Source of the DNA: Paenibacillus sp. FSL M7-0420
GTDB lineage: Bacteria; Bacillota; Bacilli; Paenibacillales; Paenibacillaceae
Length of the DNA: 64,000 nucleotides
Direction of reading: 5' to 3'
Assembly: GCF_038002345.1 (NCBI RefSeq)
Contig: NZ_JBBOCJ010000001.1
Location: 558,001 to 622,000 of the forward strand
Shown in pieces: positions 28,572 through 36,967 of the stretch. The notes under the pieces are model-generated. The model searched no databases. It saw only the letters and a program-made list of their open reading frames with translations, and had not been told where the DNA came from. The translations under genes were made by a program, and so were the position numbers. Within the stretch, counting starts at the first letter, position 1, and each line of letters opens with the position of its first letter.

Positions 28572-29699
28572 ATGGCGACACATCGCTTGAACAGTATGGA
28601 AGTTAAAAAGATGAACCGAAACGCCATTTACCGGTACCTGTACCACCGTGAGTCCACTTCCATTCAGGAGATTGCGCAGGCGCTAGGTCTAAGTCTTCCC
28701 ACCGTGACACAGAATCTCAAGGAGCTGCAGGAACGCGGGCTGATTGAGGAGACAGGGCTGTATGAATCCACCGGAGGCCGTAAGGCCAAGTCGTTGGCCT
28801 GCAACAGTGTGGCGGGTTATGCTGTCGGACTGGATGTTACCCTGAATCATGTGGGAATTGTCGTCATTGATTTGAGCGGCAGGATCATTAAGAATGTCAG
28901 GAATCATTATCCATTTGCGAATGAGGAGAATTACTTCCGGGGAGTAGGCAAGCTGGTAGAGGATTTCATAGAGGCTTGTCAGCTGGAACGCAGCCAGATT
29001 CTCGGTGTAGGCATTGCGCTGCCCGCGATTCTATCCGGGGACCGGCAGACAGTGAGCTATGCTACAGTCATAGATTTCAAGGGAGGCAGTGTCCGGCGGT
29101 TCGCCGAATACATCCCTTATCCCTGCGTCCTGAGCAATGATGCGAATGCGGCGGGGCTCACTGAACTGTGGGGGGAGCAGGACATACACAATGTGGTCTA
29201 TCTGTCCCTTAACAATAGCGTGGGCGGTGCCATTATAGTAGGTAATCAGATCTATGCAGGCCAGAACCACCGCAGCGGGGAGTTCGGGCATATGACGATT
29301 CTGCCAGGAGGCCGGACCTGCTACTGCGGGCAGAAGGGCTGTGTCGATGCCTACTGCTCCGCGAAAATCCTCTCGGACAGCACCGGGGGCAGTATTGTGG
29401 AATTCTTCCGGCTCTTGGGAGAGGGCAAGAAGGAGCAGCAGGCTATCTGGCAGGAGTATGTGGGCTATCTGATCATTACAGTGAATAACCTGCGGATGCT
29501 GTACGATTGCGATGTGATTCTCGGCGGCTATGCCGGAGCTTACATGGAGGAATACATCGATGAGCTTCAGGCGTTAGCAGCGGGCAAGAACACCTTCGAA
29601 CAGGATGGTTCCTACCTGCGGGTCTGCAAATACAAGCTGGAGGCTACCGCTGTGGGCGCTGCCCTGGAGCTGGTGACGGAGTTTATCGACAGCATCTAG
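28572..29699 (+). CDS. ROK-family transcriptional regulator (XylR/NagC-like)
   Basis: 375 residues. An N-terminal winged HTH (STSIQEIAQALGLSLPTVTQ) is followed by the ROK sugar-kinase-like domain. Features are the ATP-type motif GLDVTLNHVGIVVIDLSG, VLSNDANAAGLTE, and the zinc site with GEFGHMTILPGG and CYCGQKGCVDAYCS. Full zinc ligands and intact HTH mark it as a repressor rather than a kinase. GGGGGG serves as SD six bases before the ATG at 28572. The polyol dehydrogenase gene downstream is the closest candidate target but has its own promoter 100 bp after this gene ends. Confidence 0.9.
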   Translation: MATHRLNSMEVKKMNRNAIYRYLYHRESTSIQEIAQALGLSLPTVTQNLKELQERGLIEETGLYESTGGRKAKSLACNSVAGYAVGLDVTLNHVGIVVIDLSGRIIKNVRNHYPFANEENYFRGVGKLVEDFIEACQLERSQILGVGIALPAILSGDRQTVSYATVIDFKGGSVRRFAEYIPYPCVLSNDANAAGLTELWGEQDIHNVVYLSLNNSVGGAIIVGNQIYAGQNHRSGEFGHMTILPGGRTCYCGQKGCVDAYCSAKILSDSTGGSIVEFFRLLGEGKKEQQAIWQEYVGYLIITVNNLRMLYDCDVILGGYAGAYMEEYIDELQALAAGKNTFEQDGSYLRVCKYKLEATAVGAALELVTEFIDSI

Positions 29700-29800
29700 A
29701 ACCGGGTTGATTTACCTAATACAATATCTGCTTTCCCCGCTCCTCCACAAGAGGGACGTTGCTGCAAGCGCGGCACTGTCCTGCTCTGGGGGAGTTTTTG

Positions 29801-29828
29801 TTGACTTCACTTTAAATCTGACTATAAT
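29801..29828 (+). promoter_or_regulatory. Sigma-A promoter of polyol dehydrogenase gene
   Basis: TTGACT (29801-29806), 16-bp spacer, TATAAT (29823-29828): a near-consensus promoter 114 bp before the ATG. Confidence 0.75.
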
Positions 29829-29942
29829 CTTATTTAAATAGTTTTATAAAAGTATATTATTATATAACTGAAGAAGGCAGAAGTCTTGAAGTAACAGTAG
29901 TTTTTATAAGAGCAAGCTAATGTCCCTGAGGAGGAGAAACAG

Positions 29943-30983
29943 ATGAAGAACAGAGCTTGTTATATGACAGATCTGAAGCAAATGGCAATGAAGGAAATCG
30001 GCATGCCTGTAGCCCAAACGGGCGAGGTCATTGTGAAGCTGGAGGTTGTCGGCATCTGCGGCTCGGATGTGCATTACCTGGAGCATGGCCGGATCGGCGA
30101 TTTCGTGGTGGACGGAGATTTCATTCTAGGGCATGAATGCGCCGGAGAAGTGGTGGAGCTTGGCCCTGGCGTGAAGCATCTGAAGGTGGGGGACCGGGTA
30201 GCCCTGGAGCCTGGTGTGACCTGCGGACAATGTGAGTTCTGCAAGAGCGGCAAGTATAATCTGTGTCCGGATGTACAGTTCCTGGCTACGCCGCCGTACC
30301 ATGGCTGTCTGATGGATTATATGGCTTTTCCGGAGAACATGGCCTTCAAGCTGCCGGATAATGTGTCTTCGGAGGAGGGGGCGCTGGTGGAGCCGCTGGC
30401 GGTGGGACTCCATGCTGCGGCGCAGGGCGGCGTTAAGCTGGGGGACCGTGTGGTGATTCTGGGAGCGGGCTGCATCGGGCTGGTCACCCTGTTGGCCTGC
30501 AAGGCGTACGGGGCTACGGAGATTGTGGTGGTGGACATCATTGAGAAGCGGCTGGAGGCAGCGATGAAGCTAGGGGCTACGCGGGTGATTAACGCCAGAC
30601 GGGAGGATGTACTGGAGGTTATTGCGGCTTGGACCGGTGGCGCGGGCGTGGATAAGGTCATCGAGACGGCAGGCAGCGAGCATACGGTGAAGCAGACCCC
30701 TTATCTGGTCAAAAGAGGCGGGACCATTGTCCTCGTAGGCCTAGCTGCCAAGGATATCATCGACTTTGACTTCATGCAGATTATGTTCAAGGAGGCCGAC
30801 ATCAAGTCGGTCTTCCGGTACCGCAACCTGTATCCGGCAGCCATCGGAGCCATCGCGGACGGCAAGATTGACGTCAAGGGCATCGTCACCCACGAATTCA
30901 ACTTCGCGGAGACGCAGCAAGCGTTCGATTACGTGATCGACAATAAGGAGGATGTGGTCAAGGCTGTCATCCGGATGGGCTAA
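29943..30983 (+). CDS. Zinc-dependent sorbitol/xylitol dehydrogenase
   Basis: 346-residue medium-chain dehydrogenase oxidising a polyol to a ketose with NAD. Catalytic zinc ligands lie in GICGSDVHY and ILGHECAGE, with the Glu in ALVEPLAVG. The four-Cys structural zinc lobe is CGQCEFCKSGKYNLC. The Rossmann fold has GAGCIG followed by VVVDI, whose Asp indicates NAD rather than NADP. Length and motifs match sorbitol and xylitol dehydrogenases such as GutB; the exact polyol is unresolved. The SD GAGGAG precedes the ATG. Upstream is a ROK regulator, downstream a terminator. Confidence 0.88.
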   Translation: MKNRACYMTDLKQMAMKEIGMPVAQTGEVIVKLEVVGICGSDVHYLEHGRIGDFVVDGDFILGHECAGEVVELGPGVKHLKVGDRVALEPGVTCGQCEFCKSGKYNLCPDVQFLATPPYHGCLMDYMAFPENMAFKLPDNVSSEEGALVEPLAVGLHAAAQGGVKLGDRVVILGAGCIGLVTLLACKAYGATEIVVVDIIEKRLEAAMKLGATRVINARREDVLEVIAAWTGGAGVDKVIETAGSEHTVKQTPYLVKRGGTIVLVGLAAKDIIDFDFMQIMFKEADIKSVFRYRNLYPAAIGAIADGKIDVKGIVTHEFNFAETQQAFDYVIDNKEDVVKAVIRMG

Positions 30984-31062
30984 GCGGCTGCAGGTGAACG
31001 GTGAGTATGTAGCGATGGATGAATAGTGACAGTAGTGACAAGTGAGCTATAGCTGAGTGTTG

Positions 31063-31089
31063 AGCTGTCTCGTTCCGGGGCGGCTTTTT
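31063..31089 (+). terminator. Probable terminator
   Basis: AGCTGTC (31063-31069) pairs with GGCGGCT (31079-31085) using two G-U pairs, then five T. Confidence 0.5.
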
Positions 31090-31197
31090 GGCGTTGGACG
31101 GATATGAAGGCGGGACGAGGTGGAAGAAAGGGACCGATCCCTTTGGTGGGCTGAAGGTGGGCCGGAGGATGAACTGAAAGGCCCACTCTCAGGTTAC

Positions 31198-31452
31198 GAA
31201 GAGCATTAGTGCACCTGATTCCAGCAAAAGTAGGCCGGATGAGCCAATGAAGAGCATTAGTGCACCTGATTCCAGCAAAAGTAGGCCGGATGAGCCAATG
31301 AAGAGCATTAGTACACCTGATTTCATCAAAAGTAGGCCGGATGAGCCAATGAAGAGCATTAGTACACCTGATTTCGGCAAAAGTAGGCCGGATGAGCCAA
31401 TGAAGAGCATTAGTGCACCTGATTACGGCAAAAGTGGGCTGAATGAGCAAAT
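31198..31452. repeat. Tandem array of five 51-bp units
   Basis: GAAGAGCATTAG recurs at 31198, 31249, 31300, 31351 and 31402, an exact 51-bp period. Units differ at a few positions (for example TCCAGC, TCATC, TCGGC and TACGGC before AAAAGT). The array lies between the polyol dehydrogenase and xylanase genes. No spacers, no plausible coding role. The period equals that of the array at 10694. Confidence 0.9.
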
Positions 31453-31588
31453 GTTAGTCCGCCGCTGACGAAATTTCCCGAATTTCCGCCACTTGCTTCC
31501 CGCGAGAGCAAAGATCCCGTCGATTAGACCCAATAATTTCATAATATCAATAAAAATTGGGGGTTAATCTTTAGTTTGCAGAGAGAAA

Positions 31589-31611
31589 TGTAAACGCTTA
31601 CTAGATATAAT
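31589..31611 (+). promoter_or_regulatory. xynA promoter region with cre site
   Basis: TGTAAACGCTTACT (31589-31602) is a near-perfect CcpA cre. It ends four bases before the TATAAT -10 (31606-31611), so bound CcpA would occlude RNA polymerase. A clear -35 is lacking. Confidence 0.75.
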
Positions 31612-31616
31612 CATCT

Positions 31617-31627
31617 CGAAAGGAGGA
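31617..31627 (+). promoter_or_regulatory. Shine-Dalgarno-like 5' mRNA stabiliser (STAB-SD candidate)
   Basis: GAAAGGAGGA begins within a base or two of the transcript 5' end predicted from the TATAAT at 31606-31611, about 100 nt upstream of xynA. It cannot be the xynA SD, which is GGGAGGT at 31708-31714. The placement and sequence match the cry3A-type STAB-SD that protects mRNA by binding ribosomes. Confidence 0.5.
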
Positions 31628-31725
31628 CGAGTAAATATATGGGATAACCATCAGGATAAGTTATATTCTGCTGGGAGCAGTAAGCTGTAAGCAAACACAT
31701 TATAATCGGGAGGTATTAATTTACA

Positions 31726-32349
31726 ATGAAAAAGAAACTTCTTACGGTATTAATGACAGCGGCACTGAGCTTCAGCGCGTTCGCAGCTACTGCAGGCGCA
31801 ACAGATTATTGGCAGAACTGGACCGATGGCGGCGGAACCGTGAATGCGGTGAACGGAAGTGGCGGGAATTACAGTGTGAACTGGTATAACACCGGGAACT
31901 TCGTAGTCGGTAAAGGCTGGACCTACGGCACGGCGAACCGGGTCGTCAATTATAACGCGGGTGTCTTTTCACCTTCCGGTAACGGATATTTGACCTTCTA
32001 CGGATGGACCCGGAATGCCCTTATTGAATATTACGTGGTCGATAGCTGGGGGACTTACAGACCTACCGGCCAGTTCAAAGGTACTGTGAACAGTGATGGA
32101 GGTACCTATGATATTTACACCACAATGCGTTACGACGCTCCTTCAATTGACGGAAATGCCACATTCCCTCAGTACTGGAGTGTAAGACAATCCAAAAGAC
32201 CGATCGGCAGCAATGTTCAGATCACGTTCAACAACCACGTGAATGCCTGGAAGAGCAAAGGCATGAATCTGGGAAGCAACTGGTCTTACCAGGTACTGGC
32301 TACCGAAGGATACCAGAGCAGCGGCTCCTCCAACGTAACCGTGTGGTAA
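31726..32349 (+). CDS. xynA: Secreted GH11 endo-1,4-beta-xylanase
   Basis: 207-residue extracellular xylanase that cleaves internal beta-1,4 bonds in xylan. Signal peptide of about 26 residues ending ATAGA before [10 protein letters not shown]. The beta-jelly-roll GH11 catalytic domain has the nucleophile Glu in [11 protein letters not shown] and the acid/base Glu in [10 protein letters not shown], and it keeps the thumb motif [10 protein letters not shown] (PSI in the family). Length equals a single-domain GH11 enzyme with no carbohydrate-binding module. SD GGGAGGT lies 11 bases before the ATG. Expression should be repressed by glucose through the upstream cre, and the message perhaps stabilised by the leader SD-like element. 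Confidence 0.95.
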   Translation: MKKKLLTVLMTAALSFSAFAATAGATDYWQNWTDGGGTVNAVNGSGGNYSVNWYNTGNFVVGKGWTYGTANRVVNYNAGVFSPSGNGYLTFYGWTRNALIEYYVVDSWGTYRPTGQFKGTVNSDGGTYDIYTTMRYDAPSIDGNATFPQYWSVRQSKRPIGSNVQITFNNHVNAWKSKGMNLGSNWSYQVLATEGYQSSGSSNVTVW

Positions 32350-32413
32350 AGGATAAGCTGACCGGCACTTGCCGTTCGGGCAGTACCGTAAGTTCAGCTA
32401 ATCGTTGACAGGC

Positions 32414-32455
32414 TAAGGCCGGCCGGGTGGACAAGCTGCCGGCCTTATCATTTTC
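32414..32455 (+). terminator. Probable xynA terminator
   Basis: AAGGCCGGC (32415-32423) pairs perfectly with GCCGGCCTT (32438-32446), followed by ATCATTTT. Confidence 0.65.
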
Positions 32456-32514
32456 GCGCACCGAACTTCGCTTAGGTCCTGTACCTTGCCCATCTGCTCA
32501 AAGGAGAGCTGTTC

Positions 32515-33375
32515 ATGAGAAAACGATTAATGATTCTGATTCTGTGCATGGCAATCGCGGTTATAGCCAGTGCCTGCTCGCAGGAGAAGCCTGCCGCTGA
32601 TGAGCGTTTAGTGCGGGTGGAAGGCGGTACTTTTAAGGATACGAAATCCAATTATTACGGGACAGAGATGACCCTCCCGGACTTCTACATCGGTAAATAT
32701 GAGATCACCCAGCAAGAATGGCTGGAAGTGATGAAGAATAACCCCTCGCAGTTCCAAGGAGATAAGCTGCCGGTAGAGAGTGTAACCTGGTATGATGCCG
32801 TGGAGTACTGCAATGAGCGGAGTGTGAAGGAAGGCCTGGCCCCCTATTATAATATAGACAAGAATACGGTCGATCCGAATAATACAAGTGACCGGGATTT
32901 CATGAAATGGACTGTAACGGCGAATGAAGGGGCGGACGGTTACCGTCTGCCGACAGAAGCCGAGTGGGAATATGCAGCAGGCGGAGGCCAGATGAGCACA
33001 AGCAACCCGTATAGCGGAAGCGACAATCCGGAGGAAGTAGCCTGGTACTGGAGGAACTCCGGCGATCAATTCCTGACCGGGGACTGGAACTGGCCTGCGA
33101 TTGAGAACAACCATAGCCAGCCGAGGAATACCGGCCTCAAGCAGCCCAATGAGCTGGGACTGTATGATATGTCAGGGAACGTAAGGGAATGGTGCTGGAA
33201 CTGGTATGGAGAAGGGGATTCGAATAGCAAGACCGGCTCGGTCCGGCTGGTGAAGGGCGGCGGCTGGATCGGCGGAGTGAACAACACAGAGGTATCCTTC
33301 CGCGGCAAATTCGAGCCGAGCAGCCGGGGGAATGACCAGGGCTTTCGTGTGGTTCGTGCTGTTGCTGGCAAGTGA
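32515..33375 (+). CDS. Lipoprotein with formylglycine-generating-enzyme-like (SUMF1) domain
   Basis: 286 residues. Lipoprotein signal with lipobox IASAC (Cys21). The rest is one SUMF1/FGE-sulfatase domain: IGKYEITQQEWLEVM, LPVESVTWYDAVEYCNE, YRLPTEAEWEYAAGGG, ELGLYDMSGNVREWCWNW and QGFRVVRAV. True FGEs need a Cys pair in the RGGSW...C...C region; the matching stretch here (KGGGWIGGVNNTEVSFRGKF) has none. It is therefore unlikely to make formylglycine and may serve as a binding or other non-heme-type domain on the outer membrane face. SD AAAGGAGAG precedes the ATG. Adjacent to xynA but after a terminator. Confidence 0.85.
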   Translation: MRKRLMILILCMAIAVIASACSQEKPAADERLVRVEGGTFKDTKSNYYGTEMTLPDFYIGKYEITQQEWLEVMKNNPSQFQGDKLPVESVTWYDAVEYCNERSVKEGLAPYYNIDKNTVDPNNTSDRDFMKWTVTANEGADGYRLPTEAEWEYAAGGGQMSTSNPYSGSDNPEEVAWYWRNSGDQFLTGDWNWPAIENNHSQPRNTGLKQPNELGLYDMSGNVREWCWNWYGEGDSNSKTGSVRLVKGGGWIGGVNNTEVSFRGKFEPSSRGNDQGFRVVRAVAGK

Positions 33376-33601
33376 TTACCCGTACGTATTCAACAGGAGG
33401 AGAATAGGTTAAGCAGCAAGCCTTCGGGAAGCTTTTCCGGCATGAGCGCATCTATGAATGCGGCGGCTGGAGAGGACCCGGAGGTTTTTGGCGTGTCTGA
33501 AGCATCCTTTCAACTAACATTCAGGTTCACTATGTATACTCCGTATATGGATTAAGGCACGTGCGAACGACTCGCCGGGCGCTGCCGGTCAGGAGGGTAT
33601 C

Positions 33602-35167
33602 ATGGTAAAAAGAATCCAGCAAATCGTAACACTCATCCTCGCCTTGTTCATGGGACTGTTCATCGCTTCATCCTTCTTGTTCCGGGCGAAATATAATTAT
33701 TCCGTGTATGGTGACCGGGCAGTGCTGGAAGGGCAGCAGCCACTTGTGTTCCTGCTATGGATTGTAGTTGTTCTGGGCCTGGGCTTTGTGCTGTACAGAC
33801 TCTCACGGAAGCTTGAAGGGTACAGCCGGGTCAAGGTTATTCCTGCCGTGCTGCTGTTGTCGGGTATCCTGCAACTCGTGATTATTTTCCTGTTCACCCG
33901 CATGCCTACAGATGATTCACAGACGGTGCTGTCCCTGGCCTGGGCTATGCTCTATGACAAGGATTATTCCTCCTTTCAGTCAGGCGGATACCTGTACATG
34001 TTCCCTTTTAATTTCTCCTTCGTGCTGTATCTGAAGACGCTGCTGCTTCTGTTCCCGGACAATTATCTGGTGATCAAAAGCTTCAACATCCTGTTCACGC
34101 TCGTCACCACGCTGGTCATCTATCTGCTCGGCCAAGAACTGAGACCCCAATCCCGCAGCAAAAACTATGGCCTTCTGATTGTGGCTGCGACCTATATACC
34201 GGCTATGTTCATGAGCAACTTCATCTATAATGATGGAATTGCCACGGCTCTGCTTACCAGCGCGCTCTATTTCGCAGTCAGGTTCATCCGCAGAAGATCC
34301 ATGAAGGATATGCTGTTCGCGGCGGTTCTGCTGACACTCGGCAACTACTTCCGCAGTATAGGTATGATCTTCCTAATAGCCATTGTCCTCAGTCTGCTCT
34401 TGAACCTGCGGGCGATTGGCGTGAAAAAGGTCATTGCTGCCTTTGGCATAACCCTGCTGCTGTGGGTTCTTCCTGCCTGGATTCAGAATACGGCGCTTCA
34501 AGCAACAGGCATTGTGGACGAATCGCCGTCCGGCAATTCTGCTCCAGTGTACATGTGGCTGAATATGGGGATTAATCTGGAGACACTCGGGTTCTGGGAT
34601 GACCGGGAGAGCTATAATATCTACCAGCAGGAGGCCGGCTACAATAAGGCGGAGAGTGTAGAACTGTTCAAGGCGTCTATCCGCAGCAAGCTCTCCGGTG
34701 CGACCTTAACCGGGCTTGCAGGAATGTATTATAAAAAGCTGGTCTGGACCTGGACGGAAGGGACGTACCAGATGGAGCGCTACGGGATTGGAAATGAAGC
34801 CGCCTCCTCCACAGGCGGGAGAGGCGGCATGGTGATGGGCCATTACAGCTATTCCACAGCTGCAAGCAGACTGTTTGAAGGTGCTTCTATGTACCGGAGC
34901 GGCTTGCTGTGGGTCTTATATATCCAGAATTTCCTGATGTACGTCTTCATTCTGATCCGGTTAATCCGGGGACTGCGGGCTAAGCGCTTCGCGGAGACCC
35001 CGCTCCTTCTGGTGATTCTTGGCTTCATCGGGTTCTACCTGCTCTGGGAGATCAAGTCCCGGTACCTGTATCCCGTATATCCGCTGCTGCTCGTCTTATC
35101 CTGCTTGGGTGTCCAAGACGTATATGTATTACTGACCGGGACAAGGAGGTCTAATCATGCGGACTAA
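33602..35167 (+). CDS. Multi-spanning GT-C glycosyltransferase-like membrane protein
   Basis: 521-residue polytopic protein with about ten to twelve hydrophobic helices. The loop after the early helices carries FTRMPTDDSQTVLSLAW, whose acidic pair fits the lipid-phosphate-sugar-dependent GT-C (GT39/ArnT-like) catalytic loop. A large extracytoplasmic loop (about 300-420) contains ESPSGNSAPVYMWLNMG and a Gly-rich stretch. Such enzymes move sugars from polyprenyl phosphate donors to surface acceptors. SD AGGAGGG precedes the ATG. Its last 11 bp overlap a small lipoprotein gene, implying translational coupling. Donor and acceptor unknown. Confidence 0.72.
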   Translation: MVKRIQQIVTLILALFMGLFIASSFLFRAKYNYSVYGDRAVLEGQQPLVFLLWIVVVLGLGFVLYRLSRKLEGYSRVKVIPAVLLLSGILQLVIIFLFTRMPTDDSQTVLSLAWAMLYDKDYSSFQSGGYLYMFPFNFSFVLYLKTLLLLFPDNYLVIKSFNILFTLVTTLVIYLLGQELRPQSRSKNYGLLIVAATYIPAMFMSNFIYNDGIATALLTSALYFAVRFIRRRSMKDMLFAAVLLTLGNYFRSIGMIFLIAIVLSLLLNLRAIGVKKVIAAFGITLLLWVLPAWIQNTALQATGIVDESPSGNSAPVYMWLNMGINLETLGFWDDRESYNIYQQEAGYNKAESVELFKASIRSKLSGATLTGLAGMYYKKLVWTWTEGTYQMERYGIGNEAASSTGGRGGMVMGHYSYSTAASRLFEGASMYRSGLLWVLYIQNFLMYVFILIRLIRGLRAKRFAETPLLLVILGFIGFYLLWEIKSRYLYPVYPLLLVLSCLGVQDVYVLLTGTRRSNHAD

Positions 35168-35405
35168 GAAATATTACATCACCTTAATTATTAGCATGCT
35201 TAGTTGTTCGCTGCTGCTCACTTCCTGCGAAGCGGTCACTGCTCAGAATATTACTAGTGCAGACTTCAATTCCCGGCCCGGCGGGTTCCCCGGCCTGAAC
35301 GGCGGCGGCACCAACTTCAAGGACGGGAGCAGGGGAATGAACCGGGAAGGCCCTGGCAGGAGGGGGATGCAAGCGCCAGACGGGAGGGCAGACAGCACGC
35401 AATGA
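35157..35405 (+). CDS. Small Gly/Arg-rich lipoprotein
   Basis: 82 residues. A basic N terminus (MRTKKYY), hydrophobic segment and lipobox LLTSC (Cys24) mark a lipoprotein. The mature part is disordered and rich in Gly, Arg, Asn and Pro (SRPGGFPGLNGGGTNF, REGPGRRGMQAPDGR). It starts inside the end of the GT-C gene with GGAGG eight bases before the ATG, so it is translated with it. I do not recognise a family. A partner or substrate of the membrane glycosyltransferase is the obvious idea but is inference only. Confidence 0.7.
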   Translation: MRTKKYYITLIISMLSCSLLLTSCEAVTAQNITSADFNSRPGGFPGLNGGGTNFKDGSRGMNREGPGRRGMQAPDGRADSTQ

Positions 35406-35459
35406 TTGGGAAGCATTGGATGCTATGCTGCTATGCGACTTTGTCAGACTTCCATTATT

Positions 35460-35990
35460 TTACTCTGCCAGTCCTTCAGGACAATGCTTTTTCCACTTCC
35501 GGATCTTCCCCCGGAAGGTCTTGAACGGAGCGGCGGAGTTAATGTGAATCCAGCGGGCCATCGGCCAGTTCTCCTTGGTTCCGGTCCACTTCCGGGCGCC
35601 TTGAATGAATAGTTCCTCCTCTGTTAAGGTGGCGATCCAATCCAGCCACTGCTCTTCGGATTGCCGGAAGAGCTCACGCAGCCCGGATAGGGAATACTCC
35701 GCATATTTACTATAGAAGGACTGATACAACCCGCCCAGCTGATTCCACTTGTAATCCGCAGCGGGCATCTGGACTGTTCGTTCCGCCAGCTCATCCTTCT
35801 CCCAGCCCCTCACCAGCCCCAGCCAGCCCAGCTGATAAGCAATGATCTCGGCAGGGGTCTTGTCCACCTCGGGAACTCGCGTATCCTTATATGTATCATT
35901 TATACCATCGAATTCGGCATCCAGCAGCAGGTATAGAGCGTGGATCGTGTCCATCAGCTCCTGCCGGGACGAGTATTCATAGCTTGCCAT
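35460..35990 (-). CDS. ClbS/DfsB-family four-helix-bundle protein
   Basis: 176 residues, soluble, helical. The pattern YEYSSRQELMDTIHALYLLL, then DKTPAEIIAYQLGWLGLVRG with WE, and the C-terminal KWTGTKENWPMARWIHINSA belong to the ClbS/DfsB (DUF1706) family. ClbS is a self-resistance hydrolase acting on colibactin; most relatives, including this one, have no known substrate. The ATG at 35990 has AGGAG eight bases upstream; the longer GTG reading overlaps the SD. No genotoxin genes are nearby. Confidence 0.85.
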   Translation of the reverse strand: MASYEYSSRQELMDTIHALYLLLDAEFDGINDTYKDTRVPEVDKTPAEIIAYQLGWLGLVRGWEKDELAERTVQMPAADYKWNQLGGLYQSFYSKYAEYSLSGLRELFRQSEEQWLDWIATLTEEELFIQGARKWTGTKENWPMARWIHINSAAPFKTFRGKIRKWKKHCPEGLAE

Positions 35991-35999
35991 AACAATCAC

Positions 36000-36346
36000 T
36001 CCTTTACCTGGTTATATCACAGGGTTGTGACAGCAGTCTGTCAAGTTCAATAGGATGGATGAAGCGTGATAGCTGTATTTTATACAATTAAAAAGCGTGA
36101 ATAGGGGGGCGTTCCTCTTCTAACTGTAATCCGTACAACTAAATTTGCCCCAATGGTGAGAACCCCGGTACAGATGGAAGTTTAATTGTACGACATGCAG
36201 CTAAACGGATATTTGGCTGTAAATCAGACGATTTAGTTGTACAGAGTGCATTTATGTATGCTGCTTCGTTTGCACCTTGATCAGGGCAGATTGTAAACCC
36301 ATAGATTCCGATGGTTAAAGGGATTTTCAGGGGCTTAAAATCTCTA
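36000..36346. repeat. Intergenic region with four TACAAYTAAA motifs
   Basis: This 346-bp gap has no convincing gene. TACAATTAAA (36083-36092) and TACAACTAAA (36134-36143) run on the plus strand, and the inverse copies TTTAATTGTA (36181-36190) and TTTAGTTGTA (36232-36241) follow. GTACAACTAAAT (36133-36144) and ATTTAGTTGTAC (36231-36242) form a perfect 12-bp inverted pair, so the segment can fold into a large hairpin. A short ORF crossing it (36139-36387, minus) looks spurious. Confidence 0.5.
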
Positions 36347-36901
36347 CTAGCGCCAAATACGCTGTACACCCTCAAGCTTGTCCTCATGGAAGCTTAGCTT
36401 ATAGATATCGGGCATTTCTAACTGCTTCCAGAAGCTATAATCATAACGCTTGTCCAGAGTATTCATGATCAGGACCATCAGATTACCGTGCGTTCCGATG
36501 GCGATTGATTTGCCTTTGTATTGCTGCAATACTCTGGAGAGTGCTTGTACTCCCCTTCTCTGTGCTGCTAGATTAGATTCTCCTCCAGGCCAGGCGAAGG
36601 AAAAGTCCTCCCACACCTTGGATATTGCCTGCCCGAAGTCGGGTACAGGATCTGAAGACAACACTCTTTCTCTAAAATCATCCTCGATTATAATCTTAGC
36701 ATTAAGCGGTTCCTCCAGCCCCTCAATGGTCTGTATAGCCCGTTTATAGGGACTTGAGATCAGAATATTAATATTCTCATGGAGGAGTAGTCGGGTAACC
36801 CTCCGGGCGTCTGCCCGTCCCTTCTCAGATAAAGGTCTATTCAATTCATCGGTAGAATAAGTAGAGTGGGCATGTCGTACGAAGTAGAGAGTGGTGACCA
36901 T
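36347..36901 (-). CDS. Histidine phosphatase family protein
   Basis: 184-residue phosphatase of the phosphoglycerate-mutase superfamily. The phospho-accepting His is in LYFVRHAHSTYS, with the second Arg in SSPYKRAIQTIE and the second His in AIGTHGNLM. The gene is divergent from the AraC-GyrI regulator; the SD is weak (GAGG). Substrate cannot be inferred. Confidence 0.88.
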   Translation of the reverse strand: MVTTLYFVRHAHSTYSTDELNRPLSEKGRADARRVTRLLLHENINILISSPYKRAIQTIEGLEEPLNAKIIIEDDFRERVLSSDPVPDFGQAISKVWEDFSFAWPGGESNLAAQRRGVQALSRVLQQYKGKSIAIGTHGNLMVLIMNTLDKRYDYSFWKQLEMPDIYKLSFHEDKLEGVQRIWR

Positions 36902-36967
36902 AGACTATCGCCTCATCCATTTATATTTGTACAGTATTGTAACACGAAGGGGACGGAGGATTCAGCG

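Noticed and set aside
31189..31468. Repeat array as CRISPR, or ORFs across it as a repeat protein
   Set aside because: Units are contiguous without unique spacers and there are no cas genes; the ORFs have no SD and follow from the period.
36139..36387. 82-residue minus-strand ORF
   Set aside because: Overlaps the interspersed repeat region and the end of the phosphatase gene, with no SD.
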